A DNA stretch of 64,000 bases from Methanobacteriales archaeon HGW-Methanobacteriales-1 (lineage in GTDB: Archaea > Methanobacteriota > Methanobacteria > Methanobacteriales > Methanobacteriaceae): assembly GCA_002839705.1 (NCBI GenBank), contig PGYO01000003.1, positions 124,001-188,000 of the forward strand, written 5' to 3'. The position numbers were made by a program, and so were the translations under genes. Within the stretch, counting starts at the first letter, position 1. Each line of letters opens with the position of its first letter. Shown piece after piece: positions 1 through 9,215 of the stretch. The notes below the pieces were generated by a model. It saw nothing but the letters and a program-made list of their open reading frames with translations. It did no database searches and was not told the DNA's origin.

Positions 1-134
1 TCTGCTGCTTGAAAACTGCTAGTAACTATTACAAATATCAATATAGTAAAAAGAATGTCAATGAAAGGCACCATATTGAAGCGAGGATTATTTCCTTTAA
101 GCTTTTTTCGGTACTTATCAACGTCTATTGCCAT
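1..134 (-). CDS. exbD: ExbD/TolR-family biopolymer transport protein (partial, N-terminus only)
   Basis: The visible 44 residues are a short basic N-terminus followed by one hydrophobic helix that begins with the family signature VPFIDILFTILIFV. This is the hallmark of ExbD/TolR, where the Asp inside the single membrane helix takes part in proton-driven conformational change. The ATG is at 132-134, and the gene runs off the left edge of the window. It lies 112 bp downstream of the ExbB homologue on the same strand, so the two probably form one transcription unit and an ion-conducting motor complex. What the motor drives in an archaeon without an outer membrane is unknown; a role at the cell wall is a guess. 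Confidence 0.85.
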   Translation of the reverse strand, partial: MAIDVDKYRKKLKGNNPRFNMVPFIDILFTILIFVIVTSSFQAA

Positions 135-246
135 TTGAACCCCTTTTAATGATTATAAAATACATTAGTTTTTTGAATATTTAATTAAGTTATTAATTAA
201 CTTTTATTCATCAAAATTTATTTTTGTAGTTCACTTTTTTATTATA

Positions 247-1086
247 CTATTGTTTTAATTTACTTTCCACGATTTCAGCACTAGCATTGCATTTTTCTAA
301 AATGATATTGTTGATACTTTTCTCCAGCATACTTGGTTTAAAAGCAAGCCATATATTAGATTCAGGTTCATTTATTTCCTTGACATTTACAATACCTTCA
401 GAATCCCGGAGAGCATCCACTGCACAAGGAATATCAGTATCTACCATTAATCTCACAGTAGCATATCCCCAATTAGTCATTTTCTTTGCCAATTCAATTT
501 TATCCATCTCTTTTTCAATTAGGCCAGTTATATAAGAATAAAGAGGCAATAATGTTATGGCTACGGCTAAACCAGCAATAGTTGTAATTAATGATATGTA
601 AATTCCTTCAGCCATGCCTGAAGAGTTTCCACCAATACCCATAGCTTTAAAAGTGTACCATATACCAATTACCGTACCAATAAGGCCTAAAAGAGGAGCA
701 ATCTCGATCATGGTCCTCAGCATGCTTAAACCCTTAGTCATTACACTCATTTCAACGATGAAAACCCTTTCCATCGCATCTTCAACTTCAGATTTATTTC
801 TATATCCTATTTTTAGAGCTTCAGAAATTATTCTAGAAACTGGATTTTGATAGTGGCCAATAGATTTTAGAGCTTCCAGTGATCCGCCGCGCTCCATCGC
901 ATCATTGACCGTGTTAATAATCTGAGGTGTACTTGCTTTAGAAATTTTTCTTAAATAGTGAATCTTTTCAAGAGATGTAATAAGACCATAAATTCCAATT
1001 ATAGCAATAATATAAGTTATTATTCCCCCATTTTTGAACATTTCTAAAATGGTGCCAAAAGTACTGGTAAAGAAGTCGAATATCAT
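247..1086 (-). CDS. exbB: ExbB/TolQ/MotA-family proton channel
   Basis: This 279-residue protein has the three membrane helices of the ExbB/TolQ/MotA family: one near residues 20-42, and two in the conserved C-terminal half near 125-150 (IAPLLGLIGTVIGI) and 160-188 (ISLITTIAGLAVAI). The GLxGTVxG and TTxAGL motifs line the proton path in characterised members. An ATG at 1084-1086 follows a GGAG ribosome binding site. ExbD lies immediately downstream, which supports a two-subunit motor. In bacteria such motors energise TonB- or Tol-type systems; here neither TonB nor an outer membrane is expected. Family assignment is secure, but the physiological partner is unknown. Confidence 0.9.
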   Translation of the reverse strand: MIFDFFTSTFGTILEMFKNGGIITYIIAIIGIYGLITSLEKIHYLRKISKASTPQIINTVNDAMERGGSLEALKSIGHYQNPVSRIISEALKIGYRNKSEVEDAMERVFIVEMSVMTKGLSMLRTMIEIAPLLGLIGTVIGIWYTFKAMGIGGNSSGMAEGIYISLITTIAGLAVAITLLPLYSYITGLIEKEMDKIELAKKMTNWGYATVRLMVDTDIPCAVDALRDSEGIVNVKEINEPESNIWLAFKPSMLEKSINNIILEKCNASAEIVESKLKQ

Positions 1087-1417
1087 GATATCTCCGCAAT
1101 TAGGTTTGATTTGTCCAATTATATTACTTTATTGAGTTATTAAATAAGGAGTATAATCCATTTTTTAATATTTTTTTTTAAAGGAATATTAAAAAATAAT
1201 TTTCCATGAGTTTAGATAAGTTAATTCTTGATATTTTAATTTGATATTTTTAATGATAGATGATGCTATAATAAATTAGTATTTAAAAATAGTGTTTTTA
1301 TAGATGATTTAAAAAGTTTTATAAATCTTTATTTTTGGTTTTTAAGATCTAAGAATACATTAAAATACCTTTAAAAATCAAATTTTTAATTATTTGGGAT
1401 TGGAAGATTTATATCAA
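1087..1417. other. AT-rich intergenic stretch
   Basis: No gene is seen. The stretch lies upstream of exbB and downstream of rnhB, both on the minus strand. TATA-like minus-strand tracts occur near 1275-1330 and could be the exbB promoter, but none is distinctive. Confidence 0.5.
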
Positions 1418-2047
1418 CTATTTTTTGTTTTTAAGTTTTTCTACAGTTGCCCATGATTTTCTAACAAAATCAGGAAGCTCATCATAGTCAAATTTCTGTA
1501 AAAAAGCCTTTGTTCTTGGATCACTAGGATATCCAGAGCCCATACCTCCAATTTTTTTGTATTGACGGTTTAATTTTTCAATTTCTATGTCTCTTTCAAC
1601 TTTAGCCACAATAGATGCCGCTGCCACGGGAATATATTTATCATCTGCCCCGTGCTCGGATATAACATCCATTTCCTCACCTACCACTTCCTTAATTTGA
1701 CGGGTAAGTCTGGCTGGATCAACATCTACCGAATCAATAATAACAGAATCTACCTGAGCCATTTTAATGATTTTAATCATGGCAATTTTTTCAATCTCAT
1801 TTAAATTAACATCCTTGGCCCGTAAATTATCTATATCCTGGGCAGTTATTTTAACAACATGGCAATCAGCCATTTTCCGGATTTTACGGGCTAAAACATT
1901 TCTTCGGGAGGGTGTTAGTTTTTTAGAATCTTTTATTCCCATTCTCTCCAAAATAACTATTTTTTCTTGAGGTATGGCTGCACCACATACAACTAAAGGG
2001 CCTAGGACCGGGCCCCTTCCCGCTTCATCGATTCCTAAAATCTTCAT
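1418..2047 (-). CDS. rnhB: Ribonuclease HII
   Basis: This enzyme cleaves the RNA strand of RNA-DNA hybrids and removes primers and misincorporated ribonucleotides. The protein opens with the family signature GIDEAGRGPVLGPL, whose Asp-Glu pair binds catalytic metal. It continues with DSKKLTPSRR, the acidic IIDSVDVDP strand, SIVAKVERD, and GSGYPSDPRT near the C-terminus. Its length of about 210 residues is normal for archaeal RNase HII. I prefer the ATG at 2047 because the protein then begins MKILGIDEAGRG and a GGAT box is suitably spaced. An in-frame ATG three codons upstream (2056) is also possible. It is a single gene with no close neighbours. Confidence 0.95.
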   Translation of the reverse strand: MKILGIDEAGRGPVLGPLVVCGAAIPQEKIVILERMGIKDSKKLTPSRRNVLARKIRKMADCHVVKITAQDIDNLRAKDVNLNEIEKIAMIKIIKMAQVDSVIIDSVDVDPARLTRQIKEVVGEEMDVISEHGADDKYIPVAAASIVAKVERDIEIEKLNRQYKKIGGMGSGYPSDPRTKAFLQKFDYDELPDFVRKSWATVEKLKNKK

Positions 2048-2056
2048 TTTTTTCAT

Positions 2057-2508
2057 CCGCTTTTTTAAATTAAGTTTTAAATAATTATTATATAATATCC
2101 AAAATACATTAAATTACTATTAAGTTGTTCTTTAAGCTATATTAAATTAATAAGTCTATATATTAAACAGGTGCAATATTAGGCCCCATATAATGATTTT
2201 CTAAAAGTTTTAGAAAAAATAATTAAATTTTAAGAAAATTATTAAGAATATATTTTATGATATCTTGAAAAATGAAATACTTAATTTTTACAATTAGCAC
2301 TGATTAAAAATTTCTAAAAACATATTAATTAATCATCATTTTTAATTCCATTACAGAATTGCTAATAGAAAACTCAAATTGCCTACAAAAAATTTTATAA
2401 GTTATTAATAAAGGGACAGTGCGTTAAAAAAAAATATTTTAAAAATATTATATTTTTGAAATAATATTTTCTACTAAAAATTAAAAAAAAGTTAAAAATA
2501 GATTAAAT
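2057..2508. other. AT-rich intergenic stretch
   Basis: About 450 bp between the 3' end of the mreB-like gene and the start of rnhB. I see no open reading frame with a ribosome binding site and no convincing RNA structure. It presumably holds the rnhB promoter and the mreB terminator. Confidence 0.5.
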
Positions 2509-3582
2509 CTATTTCATTGCTTTTAATCTGACTTCAGGCTCTAGAGCACGAGGTTCAGCAGCCACAATAGCCGCTCCTTTGGCCACTACAGTCATAGGAT
2601 CATTGGAAATTTCTACTGGAATTCCCACTTCTTCAAATATTCGTTCTTTAAGGCCTTTTAATTGAGATGTTCCTCCAACAACAACTGTTTTATTGTATAC
2701 TCCCGAAATTAACTCCGGAGATAACCTTTCCAGAACAGCAGCCAATGCTTCCACAATTTTTACTACAATTGGCTCCGCAGCATTAGCAACCATAGTTGAA
2801 TCAACTTCTATCTCTTTAGGCTTGTTAGTCTTCATGCACTTACCAATTAAGCTGGTTGTTTCTATTTCTAAATCTGCGTTTGAATGAACCATTCCAACCT
2901 TAATTTTAGCTTTTTCAGCTTCATGAATGCCTATTTCAACTTCATATTTCTGTTTAACTTGGTCTACGATGTTATCATCCACATCATCCCCACCCCAGCG
3001 AATGGTTTCTATATCAGTTATTCCACCCAAAGATATGACAACCAAATCACTGGATCCGGCACCAATATCAATTACCATGGTTCCTGCAGCTTCAGCAATA
3101 GGCAAACCAGCACCAATTGCTGCAGAAAGGCCTTCACTAATTACAAGAACATAGCTGGCCCCGGCTTTTCGTCCAATTTCTTCAACAGCATTGCGTTCCA
3201 CTTCAGAAGCGTCACCAGGAATACCAATAACAATCCTATCAATACTGGTCGTATCTTCTTCAGAACCCATTTCCATAGCAAAAACTAAAAGTGCTTCGGC
3301 TTGTGCAACACTCTCAATAACACCTTTTCTTAAAGGTCTTACTGCTACAATGTCTTCAGGAGTTCTTCCCAGCATAGACTTTGCTTCTTCACCCACAGCT
3401 AACACATAAGAAGGATCATCCTTTTTAACTGCTACGACTGAAGGAATTTTATATAAGTCAAATTTATCACCAGATGGTTTTGCTACCACAGTGTTAAGAG
3501 TACCCAAATCAATACCTAAAGTACTGGTAAGGGCTTTCTTTCTATCTTCTTGCTCTACCTTCTTTTTCCCAAATGAAAACAT
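2509..3582 (-). CDS. mreB: MreB-like actin-fold ATPase
   Basis: This 357-residue protein has the actin/Hsp70 ATPase motifs in order: phosphate-1 GIDLGTLNT (residues about 23-31), the connect region around IGIPGDASEVER, phosphate-2 VIDIGAGSSDL, and the adenosine motif VVVGGTSQLKGL. Length and motif spacing match bacterial MreB rather than DnaK, which has a long substrate-binding tail. In rod-shaped bacteria MreB guides wall synthesis; pseudomurein-walled methanogens carry this homologue. The ATG at 3582 follows GGAGGAATAAT, a strong ribosome binding site that sits inside the end of the upstream gene, so the two genes are translationally close. Its role in archaeal shape or wall growth is inferred. 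Confidence 0.9.
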   Translation of the reverse strand: MFSFGKKKVEQEDRKKALTSTLGIDLGTLNTVVAKPSGDKFDLYKIPSVVAVKKDDPSYVLAVGEEAKSMLGRTPEDIVAVRPLRKGVIESVAQAEALLVFAMEMGSEEDTTSIDRIVIGIPGDASEVERNAVEEIGRKAGASYVLVISEGLSAAIGAGLPIAEAAGTMVIDIGAGSSDLVVISLGGITDIETIRWGGDDVDDNIVDQVKQKYEVEIGIHEAEKAKIKVGMVHSNADLEIETTSLIGKCMKTNKPKEIEVDSTMVANAAEPIVVKIVEALAAVLERLSPELISGVYNKTVVVGGTSQLKGLKERIFEEVGIPVEISNDPMTVVAKGAAIVAAEPRALEPEVRLKAMK

Positions 3583-3583
3583 A

Positions 3584-4213
3584 TTATTCCTCCTCTAAGA
3601 TCTTATTAAATTCTACAACGAATACCTTGTTAGATTTGGCCACTTCATTGATTTTTTCAATATTTTTTTCCTCTACAGATATAAGAATCGTAGATAAACC
3701 CACGTCAGTCATTTTAAATAGTGGATCTACAACATCCCTAATAATTTGAGGTAAATGGTCAGTTAAATAAACATCAGTTTCAATAAATCCAGTAGTGGTA
3801 TCTTCTAAAATAAAAGAGAATTCAATTTGGCCTTTTTCAGCATCACCTGCAAATTTCTTAATGGCATTATCCGGCCCAGCTAATAAAAGGAGATTTGGCT
3901 CATTTTTTACATAATAAGGGGCAATTTTAAGATATGCTCCGCCATTTTCTTTACAAATTAAACTTAATTCCCTTATTTTATCAGTATCACCATATACCAT
4001 GATAAAATCAAATTTTTTTCTTACAAATGACTCTTTTAAATCAACATGTTCTCGGAACAAAATTTTAACCCTTTCTTTAGAAGAAATAGCAGAATATGCT
4101 ACATTATTAACCATTTCTTCATTTCCAGCAATTACGCACCAAATGTTGTCAGAGCTTTGGGTGGTGGAAACCTGTGCTGCTTTTCGGAGAACTTTTATTT
4201 TACTTTCTATCAT
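3584..4213 (-). CDS. Conserved hypothetical protein in operon with the MreB-like gene
   Basis: I do not recognise this protein. It has about 209 residues, is soluble, has no signal peptide or membrane helix, and ends in an acidic tail. Its stop codon is one base from the start of the mreB-like gene, so the two are almost certainly co-transcribed and may work together. Two short segments (IWCVIAGNEE, and later DFIMVYGDTDKI) suggest an alternating alpha/beta fold in which strands carry small residues; I cannot name a family. The ATG at 4213 is chosen as start; an in-frame GTG at 4222 is an alternative with no better ribosome binding site. Confidence 0.8.
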   Translation of the reverse strand: MIESKIKVLRKAAQVSTTQSSDNIWCVIAGNEEMVNNVAYSAISSKERVKILFREHVDLKESFVRKKFDFIMVYGDTDKIRELSLICKENGGAYLKIAPYYVKNEPNLLLLAGPDNAIKKFAGDAEKGQIEFSFILEDTTTGFIETDVYLTDHLPQIIRDVVDPLFKMTDVGLSTILISVEEKNIEKINEVAKSNKVFVVEFNKILEEE

Positions 4214-4222
4214 TAATACCAC

Positions 4223-5028
4223 GTCTTTTGTTCATGGTAATCAATAAATATTTTATCGGTTATCACAAATATTTACAATTCAAAATATGTGTCCAAAATA
4301 TATATCATTTTCATAATTGCATATAATAAAATTAAATAAAACCATTGAATTTATGTTGTTTTACCCACATTAATAAAGTTGATTCAATTTCATTAATGAT
4401 AATTAATTTATTAATTGAATCCAGTCTGAGATTTAATTCATTTAAATAAATCTAATTATTTAAATTTATTCCCAATATTTATCCATATTCTTATTATAGC
4501 TAATAATATTTGGAATATACTGATTTTTATTATGCTAAATTAATATTCAGCATATAAATTATATATACTTTGATGTGATAAAATATTTGGCAGATTACCG
4601 ATAAAAAGATGATAAAAAGATATTATCCGGTGAAAATAGAATTATAAAGACTATTTTGATTCAAATATCTTAAAAATAGCATATTCTAGATAATTAATTA
4701 TAAATTATTTGATGGGAAAATAATATATAAAATATAATTTGAATAAATTCATTAAATCTAAAATAAACTTTGAATTTACCTATCCTAATTTTTATATTTA
4801 ATTTATATTAATTTATTAATTTCCAGTCAATTCATGAGCAAATTAGATAAGTTAAAATATTTAATACCCCGGTAGATGGCCTCAAATATAATAGCATTCA
4901 ATTAAACTTAATCTTCTTAATAATAGTTTAAAAATATTATATTGCTTAAACAAATTAATTATTAATATGATTTTTATTCATAGTGTGGATTTTATTATAT
5001 TATTCACACAATTTTTTGGTGATAAATA
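4223..5028. other. Long AT-rich divergent intergenic region
   Basis: About 800 bp between divergently transcribed genes. I found no protein-coding potential. TATA-like tracts are frequent (for example near 4555-4570). Close to the plus-strand gene, GTGTG at 4983-4987 pairs with CACAC at 5005-5009 around an AT-rich core. The length is unusual for a compact archaeal genome. Confidence 0.5.
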
Positions 5029-5697
5029 ATGTTCGTTGAAGGAACTCTCAAAAAGGCAAGTATTCTCCTTACAATTTCCGTTTTACCATTCTTATTTGGT
5101 TATTTTTTAATTACATTCTTCTTATTCTCCATAATTGCATTTTTCATGCAGTTTTTCAGAGACCCTAAAAGAAAAACACCTAGTGGTGAAGACATTGTTG
5201 TAGCGCCAGCTGATGGGAAAATTTTAACTGGAAAAATAGACCGTATTGAGACTTTATCATATGAAGACCCACTTATGGACTTATTACTTGAAAAAAACGA
5301 AAAAGGCGTTCTTATTAGTACATTCATGTCTCCATTTGATGTTCATGTGAATCGAGTTCCGATTTCAGGTAGAGTAATTAATTCCAAATATTGTCCTGGG
5401 AAATTTAAGATAGCTAGAAAAAGTGTTCTTGCTGAAAACGAAAAAAATTTAATTGTAATAGAAACTGAGTATGGTAAAGTCGGTGTTATTCAAATTGCAG
5501 GATTTGTAGCTAGGCGAATTGTACAATATGTCAATATAGGTGATTATGTAGAAATAGGAAGTAAAATAGGAATGATTAAATTTGGATCACGTGTTGATTT
5601 AATTGTCCCTGAAAAAAACTTTGAAATTATGGTTAAAGTTGGTGAAAGGCCAAAAGCTGGTGAAACAGTAATGGGTCGATTTATAAAAAAAGATTAA
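5029..5697 (+). CDS. asd: Archaetidylserine decarboxylase proenzyme
   Basis: It converts archaetidylserine to archaetidylethanolamine in the membrane and uses a pyruvoyl group made by self-cleavage. The 222-residue protein has two closely spaced hydrophobic N-terminal helices (residues about 10-42), then the soluble decarboxylase domain with FMSPFDVHVNR (about 99-109) and the cleavage motif FGSRVD, with cleavage expected between Gly186 and Ser187. This is the short archaeal/PSD-II-like form. The ATG follows GGTGAT. The synthase that makes its substrate lies 315 bp downstream on the same strand, so the pair covers two successive steps of polar lipid synthesis. Confidence 0.92.
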   Translation: MFVEGTLKKASILLTISVLPFLFGYFLITFFLFSIIAFFMQFFRDPKRKTPSGEDIVVAPADGKILTGKIDRIETLSYEDPLMDLLLEKNEKGVLISTFMSPFDVHVNRVPISGRVINSKYCPGKFKIARKSVLAENEKNLIVIETEYGKVGVIQIAGFVARRIVQYVNIGDYVEIGSKIGMIKFGSRVDLIVPEKNFEIMVKVGERPKAGETVMGRFIKKD

Positions 5698-6012
5698 TCT
5701 AAATCCTGTTTTTGATAATGTTTTTAAATTAATTAATAAATAGGAATTAAATCAAATACCATTTTTCAAAATATAAATATGTTATGCAAATCTAGTTATG
5801 TGATTTTTATAAAATTTAATAAAATCATAATAATAAAATTGCTTTAATCTTTTTTTAATACATAAATTTAGTAATATTAAATATAAATGGAATTATATCA
5901 AATATTAAGCAAGTATTAATTAAAATAATGAAAATTTGTTAATTGATGAAGTACTAACTGTTGATATTGAAATGAATATAATATTTATAAATAAAAAGGC
6001 GAGGCAAGAAAA
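5698..6012. other. AT-rich intergenic stretch between asd and pssA
   Basis: About 315 bp without a gene. TATA-like tracts close to pssA (around 5970-5990) suggest that pssA has its own promoter. Confidence 0.45.
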
Positions 6013-6741
6013 ATGAGTTTAGATACTACTCGAATGAAAGATTATGTATCTCTTCCAGATATTTTCTCCATCATAAATGCCTCTTTTGGTTTTTTATCGA
6101 TAATTATGGCCATGAATGGCGAATTAGTAATTGCAGCACAGTTTATACTACTTGCAGTTATTTTCGATTCCCTCGATGGTTGGGTAGCACGAAAAACAAA
6201 TAGAGATGATGAGTGTGGATTTGGAAAAAATATGGATTCATTATGTGATGTAATATCCTTTGGTGTTGCGCCGGGAATATTTTTGTATTCGGCCACTTTA
6301 ACCGCGGATATACGATACATTAATATAATAGTAAGTCTCTTAATAGTTATATGTGGTATTTTGAGGCTCTCTAGGTTCAACGTGATTTCAAATATTGGAA
6401 CCACCAGAGATAAATTTGTGGGACTTCCCATACCAGCAACTGCATTGGTGCTGTCATCATTTTATCTCAGCGGCCTTTTTACAACTGATGTTGCTCTAAT
6501 AATAATGACATTATCATCTTTATTAATGATAAGTACCATTGAATATTTTAAGCCAACGAGTGTAAAAACCGCAGGAATAATCTTGATTCTAATACTATCA
6601 GTTTGCATGCCTCAAAACATTCAAATTTATCTTATGAATATCCCCGCGAAGGCGTTATTCATCTTAAGTTTGATTTACATCATATTTATGCCGTTTATGG
6701 CCTTATTCACAAATCTAAAAAGTGGTCCACATGTTAGATAA
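6013..6741 (+). CDS. pssA: Archaetidylserine synthase (CDP-alcohol phosphatidyltransferase family)
   Basis: It transfers L-serine onto CDP-archaeol at the membrane. The diagnostic CDP-alcohol phosphotransferase motif is complete: DSLDGWVAR, then a Gly, then DSLCD (pattern D-x2-D-G-x2-A-R-x(n)-G-x3-D-x3-D), near residues 56-84. About eight hydrophobic segments span the rest of the 242 residues. The start ATG follows an AGGCGAGGC-type box. The 3' end overlaps the next gene by 11 bases, which implies co-translation with the CpaB-like protein. Substrate specificity for archaeol is inferred from lineage and from the decarboxylase upstream. Confidence 0.92.
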   Translation: MSLDTTRMKDYVSLPDIFSIINASFGFLSIIMAMNGELVIAAQFILLAVIFDSLDGWVARKTNRDDECGFGKNMDSLCDVISFGVAPGIFLYSATLTADIRYINIIVSLLIVICGILRLSRFNVISNIGTTRDKFVGLPIPATALVLSSFYLSGLFTTDVALIIMTLSSLLMISTIEYFKPTSVKTAGIILILILSVCMPQNIQIYLMNIPAKALFILSLIYIIFMPFMALFTNLKSGPHVR

Positions 6742-8140
6742 GTTGAAAGGTAACAAAAAAAATAGTAAGGATACACCACCAGATCTGAGGAAACCCGACG
6801 AAACAGAGTCGGCTGACGTGGGAGGCAAAATCAAAGATCTGGTCGGTAAAATGTCTGGAAAAAATGGTGAGAAAAAGGGAGCGGCAGCACCTAGCGGAGG
6901 CCCCAAGAAAATGCCCCGTCCTATGCCCAAGCCCAAAATAAAACCAAAACCTGTGAATAAACCTAATGCTCCTAAGTTAAAGGTTAAAGGAGATCCTAAA
7001 AGGCCCCCTAAAAGATCTGGTGGTGCCGCAGGAATTAGTACAGGTGGTTTTGGACGTCGAATACCTGATGACGATCAAAAAACTTTGATAGGTGCTGTTG
7101 TTTTTGCAGTTATTTTAATTGTTTTAATAGCTTCGCTCTATTATTTCTTAGTTTATTCACCATATCAACAAACACTGCAAGGTGCTAAAGATGTCAAAAT
7201 AGGTGAAATTGATGCTTATTTCAAAGGTCCTCTAGCTACTGATCCTCAGAAAACAAATCTTTTGAATCAGATCAATGCTGGAACAACAGCCGAAGAAGTT
7301 TTAGCGGTTGATGTGCTTGGCCCAGCCACAAAGTCGTGGAGAGCCTATCAGACACAACAGATAAAGACTAAAAAAGATCCTTTTGGAAGAGTTATGGTAG
7401 TTTATTCTACTGATTCTAGTCAATCGGTAACTGCTACAAATCAAACAGCCGCACCTGATTCTCAAAAAGATGTTATAATGAAAATAGCCGATGCTCAAAC
7501 ATTTGTTAATCAGGCAGATGCTACAGTGCTGGCAAATATGGAAATTCAAACACCAGATACTGTTGCAGTACCAATAATGATTTCCAGACTACAAGCCGCC
7601 GGTGGTTTGATAAGTGTTGGAAATATGGTTGACGTTTATGTGAAAACAACTGCTGAAGCTGCTCCTGCAGCAACAAATAATAGTACAAATAATACAACAC
7701 CAGCCACAACAACTACCAGTTCAGATACTCCTAAGATAAGTGGGGCAACAGTCTTAGCAATCTTAAGAGCAAAAGACAGTGGTACGATTGATGCTAGCCT
7801 GTTAAATAGTCAGACATTAACTATGAACGATATTAGTTCCACTAGTTCAAATCAACAAACATCATCCACTGATGTAGAACAATTGCTCAGAGCAGCTGCT
7901 TCAGGTGGATTTAATTCTGCACAAACAGCAGCATTGCTACAAAATTACGGAATTAAACTCTCAGACTATGAACGTTCATCTAATTTAGGAGATTTAGATA
8001 CAACATACCTCGTTCTTCTAGAAGTTCCAAGAGAAGATGTATCTTTATTAATACAAAGTTCAGATAGTTTGATTCTGACACTTCCAACACAACAAGCGCC
8101 TAGTTGGATGACTAAAGAGTTGCTAAGCATATATGGTTAA
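6731..8140 (+). CDS. Single-pass membrane protein resembling CpaB/RcpC (SAF-like); DUF515-type
   Basis: About 469 residues. A cytoplasmic N-terminal 110 residues is very rich in Lys, Pro and Gly. One membrane helix (about residues 118-142, LIGAVVFAVILIVLIASLYYF) follows, then a large external domain with a Thr/Ser/Asn-rich linker near residue 310-335. Two stretches resemble CpaB/RcpC pilus assembly proteins: VPIMISRLQAAGGLISVG followed by VDVY, like the CpaB 'GGLIRPGDRVDV' segment, and near the end VLLEVPREDVSLLIQSS, like CpaB's 'TLEVTPEDAEKL'. I believe this is the archaeal DUF515 family, from memory. ATG 6731 is preferred over GTG 6722 because the latter lacks a ribosome binding site. It overlaps pssA, and a strong terminator follows. 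Confidence 0.75.
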   Translation: MLDKLKGNKKNSKDTPPDLRKPDETESADVGGKIKDLVGKMSGKNGEKKGAAAPSGGPKKMPRPMPKPKIKPKPVNKPNAPKLKVKGDPKRPPKRSGGAAGISTGGFGRRIPDDDQKTLIGAVVFAVILIVLIASLYYFLVYSPYQQTLQGAKDVKIGEIDAYFKGPLATDPQKTNLLNQINAGTTAEEVLAVDVLGPATKSWRAYQTQQIKTKKDPFGRVMVVYSTDSSQSVTATNQTAAPDSQKDVIMKIADAQTFVNQADATVLANMEIQTPDTVAVPIMISRLQAAGGLISVGNMVDVYVKTTAEAAPAATNNSTNNTTPATTTTSSDTPKISGATVLAILRAKDSGTIDASLLNSQTLTMNDISSTSSNQQTSSTDVEQLLRAAASGGFNSAQTAALLQNYGIKLSDYERSSNLGDLDTTYLVLLEVPREDVSLLIQSSDSLILTLPTQQAPSWMTKELLSIYG

Positions 8141-8149
8141 TAAGTGGAA

Positions 8150-8196
8150 TTTGGTTGAATTCATAAGACAAATTCAACCAAAACTTTTTTATTTTT
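8150..8196 (+). terminator. Intrinsic-type terminator after the CpaB-like gene
   Basis: A perfect 12-bp inverted repeat (arms 8150-8161 and 8171-8182, nine-base loop) is followed at once by the T-rich run CTTTTTTATTTTT. It sits 10 bp after the stop codon. The structure closes the pssA/CpaB-like transcript and insulates the secreted-protein/sortase pair. Confidence 0.75.
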
Positions 8197-8241
8197 AATA
8201 AATTATATTATTAATACTAAAAGAGTATTAACTAAGGGGTC

Positions 8242-9160
8242 ATGAAAATGAATATCAATAAAATTTGCATAATGTTAATAATATCAATTGTTGCTTTTTC
8301 AGGAATAATTTCATTAGGAATGTCTTCAGCAGAAACTTGGGTTAGTGAAAGTCCAAATGCTACCAGTTACAGAATTTCTCATTTAACTGCCACCATTACG
8401 GTAACAGTTAAGAACACCAATGATCATGTTCAATATTTTAAGATGAGTCAAGTTTATCAGGGAAGTTTAACAGATAACAGCACTATTAAATGGCTTATTG
8501 ATTGGACGGATCCAACAGCTGTTAAAATGGTTAAATCAAGATCTCCAGAGTTAGGGGGAGATTATGGTTGGCCAATAAAAGCAGGGGAAACAAAAACTGT
8601 CAGTTTCAAGCTGCGTGCCACAGGCCTGATGGGCGGCATACCAACATATATTAATGCACGCAGATTCCTCTGTCACAAACTACTGGCCACTGATAAACGA
8701 ACCTGGATTAGAAGGCTCATGGTTCCAGCCTAATGAACTAGAAATATTAAATCCAACTCTGGACATTAGAAAATGGACTGGGCATTTCACATTCCGTTTA
8801 ACCAATTATGATGATCAGAAAGTTTATGGAATCGTGAGAGCACCAGTAGCACCTACCAGTTCAAAATTAACATCAAGTAGTCCAGATGCATTTATTGATG
8901 ATTCAAGCTTAGCAAGTGGTATCGCTGCATGGAACGTTGTAATGAATCCAGACACATATAAAGACTTTTCATACACATACACCTGGCCTAAAACCAGTAG
9001 CAGTTCTTCAACCGCAAAGGCTTCATCTGCATCACTTACTAGTGGATCCAGTGGAGATTCCACAGTACCCAGTAAAACAACTGGTGTCCCCTATGGACTA
9101 TTCGTAGTTGGAGCCCTGGTTACGGTAGCTGGAGTTGCATACGCTAAATTTATGAGATAG
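8242..9160 (+). pseudogene. Secreted, C-terminally anchored surface protein, interrupted by a frameshift
   Basis: Two overlapping reading frames form one protein. The first (8242-8733) has a signal peptide (residues about 8-30, cleavage near SSAETW) and a beta-rich domain. It loses sense after about 8660, where the second frame (ending 9160) continues with SSVTNYWPLINEPGLEG and so on. The second frame ends in a Ser/Thr-rich linker, then KTTGVPYG, a hydrophobic helix and a basic tail (KFMR). That is a sorting-signal-like end, and the next gene is a sortase. One extra base near 8650-8662 would explain the break; sequencing error or a real lesion cannot be told apart here. The intact protein would have about 305 residues. 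I do not recognise the ectodomain. Confidence 0.75.
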
Positions 9161-9163
9161 AAT

Positions 9164-9215
9164 AGCAAATAATTCTTTTATTTGCTTTTAATTAATTTTT
9201 TTATTTTTTATTTTA
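9164..9215 (+). terminator. Terminator between surface protein and sortase
   Basis: Perfect 9-bp stem (arms 9164-9172 and 9178-9186, loop TTCTT) starting four bases after the stop codon, followed by TTTTAATTAATTTTTTTATTTTTT. It would stop or attenuate transcription from the surface protein gene into the sortase. Confidence 0.7.

Noticed and set aside
8733-9160. Two separate genes at 8242-8733 and 8654-9160
   Set aside because: The second frame has no ribosome binding site or signal peptide, and it continues the first protein's sense; one frameshifted gene fits better.
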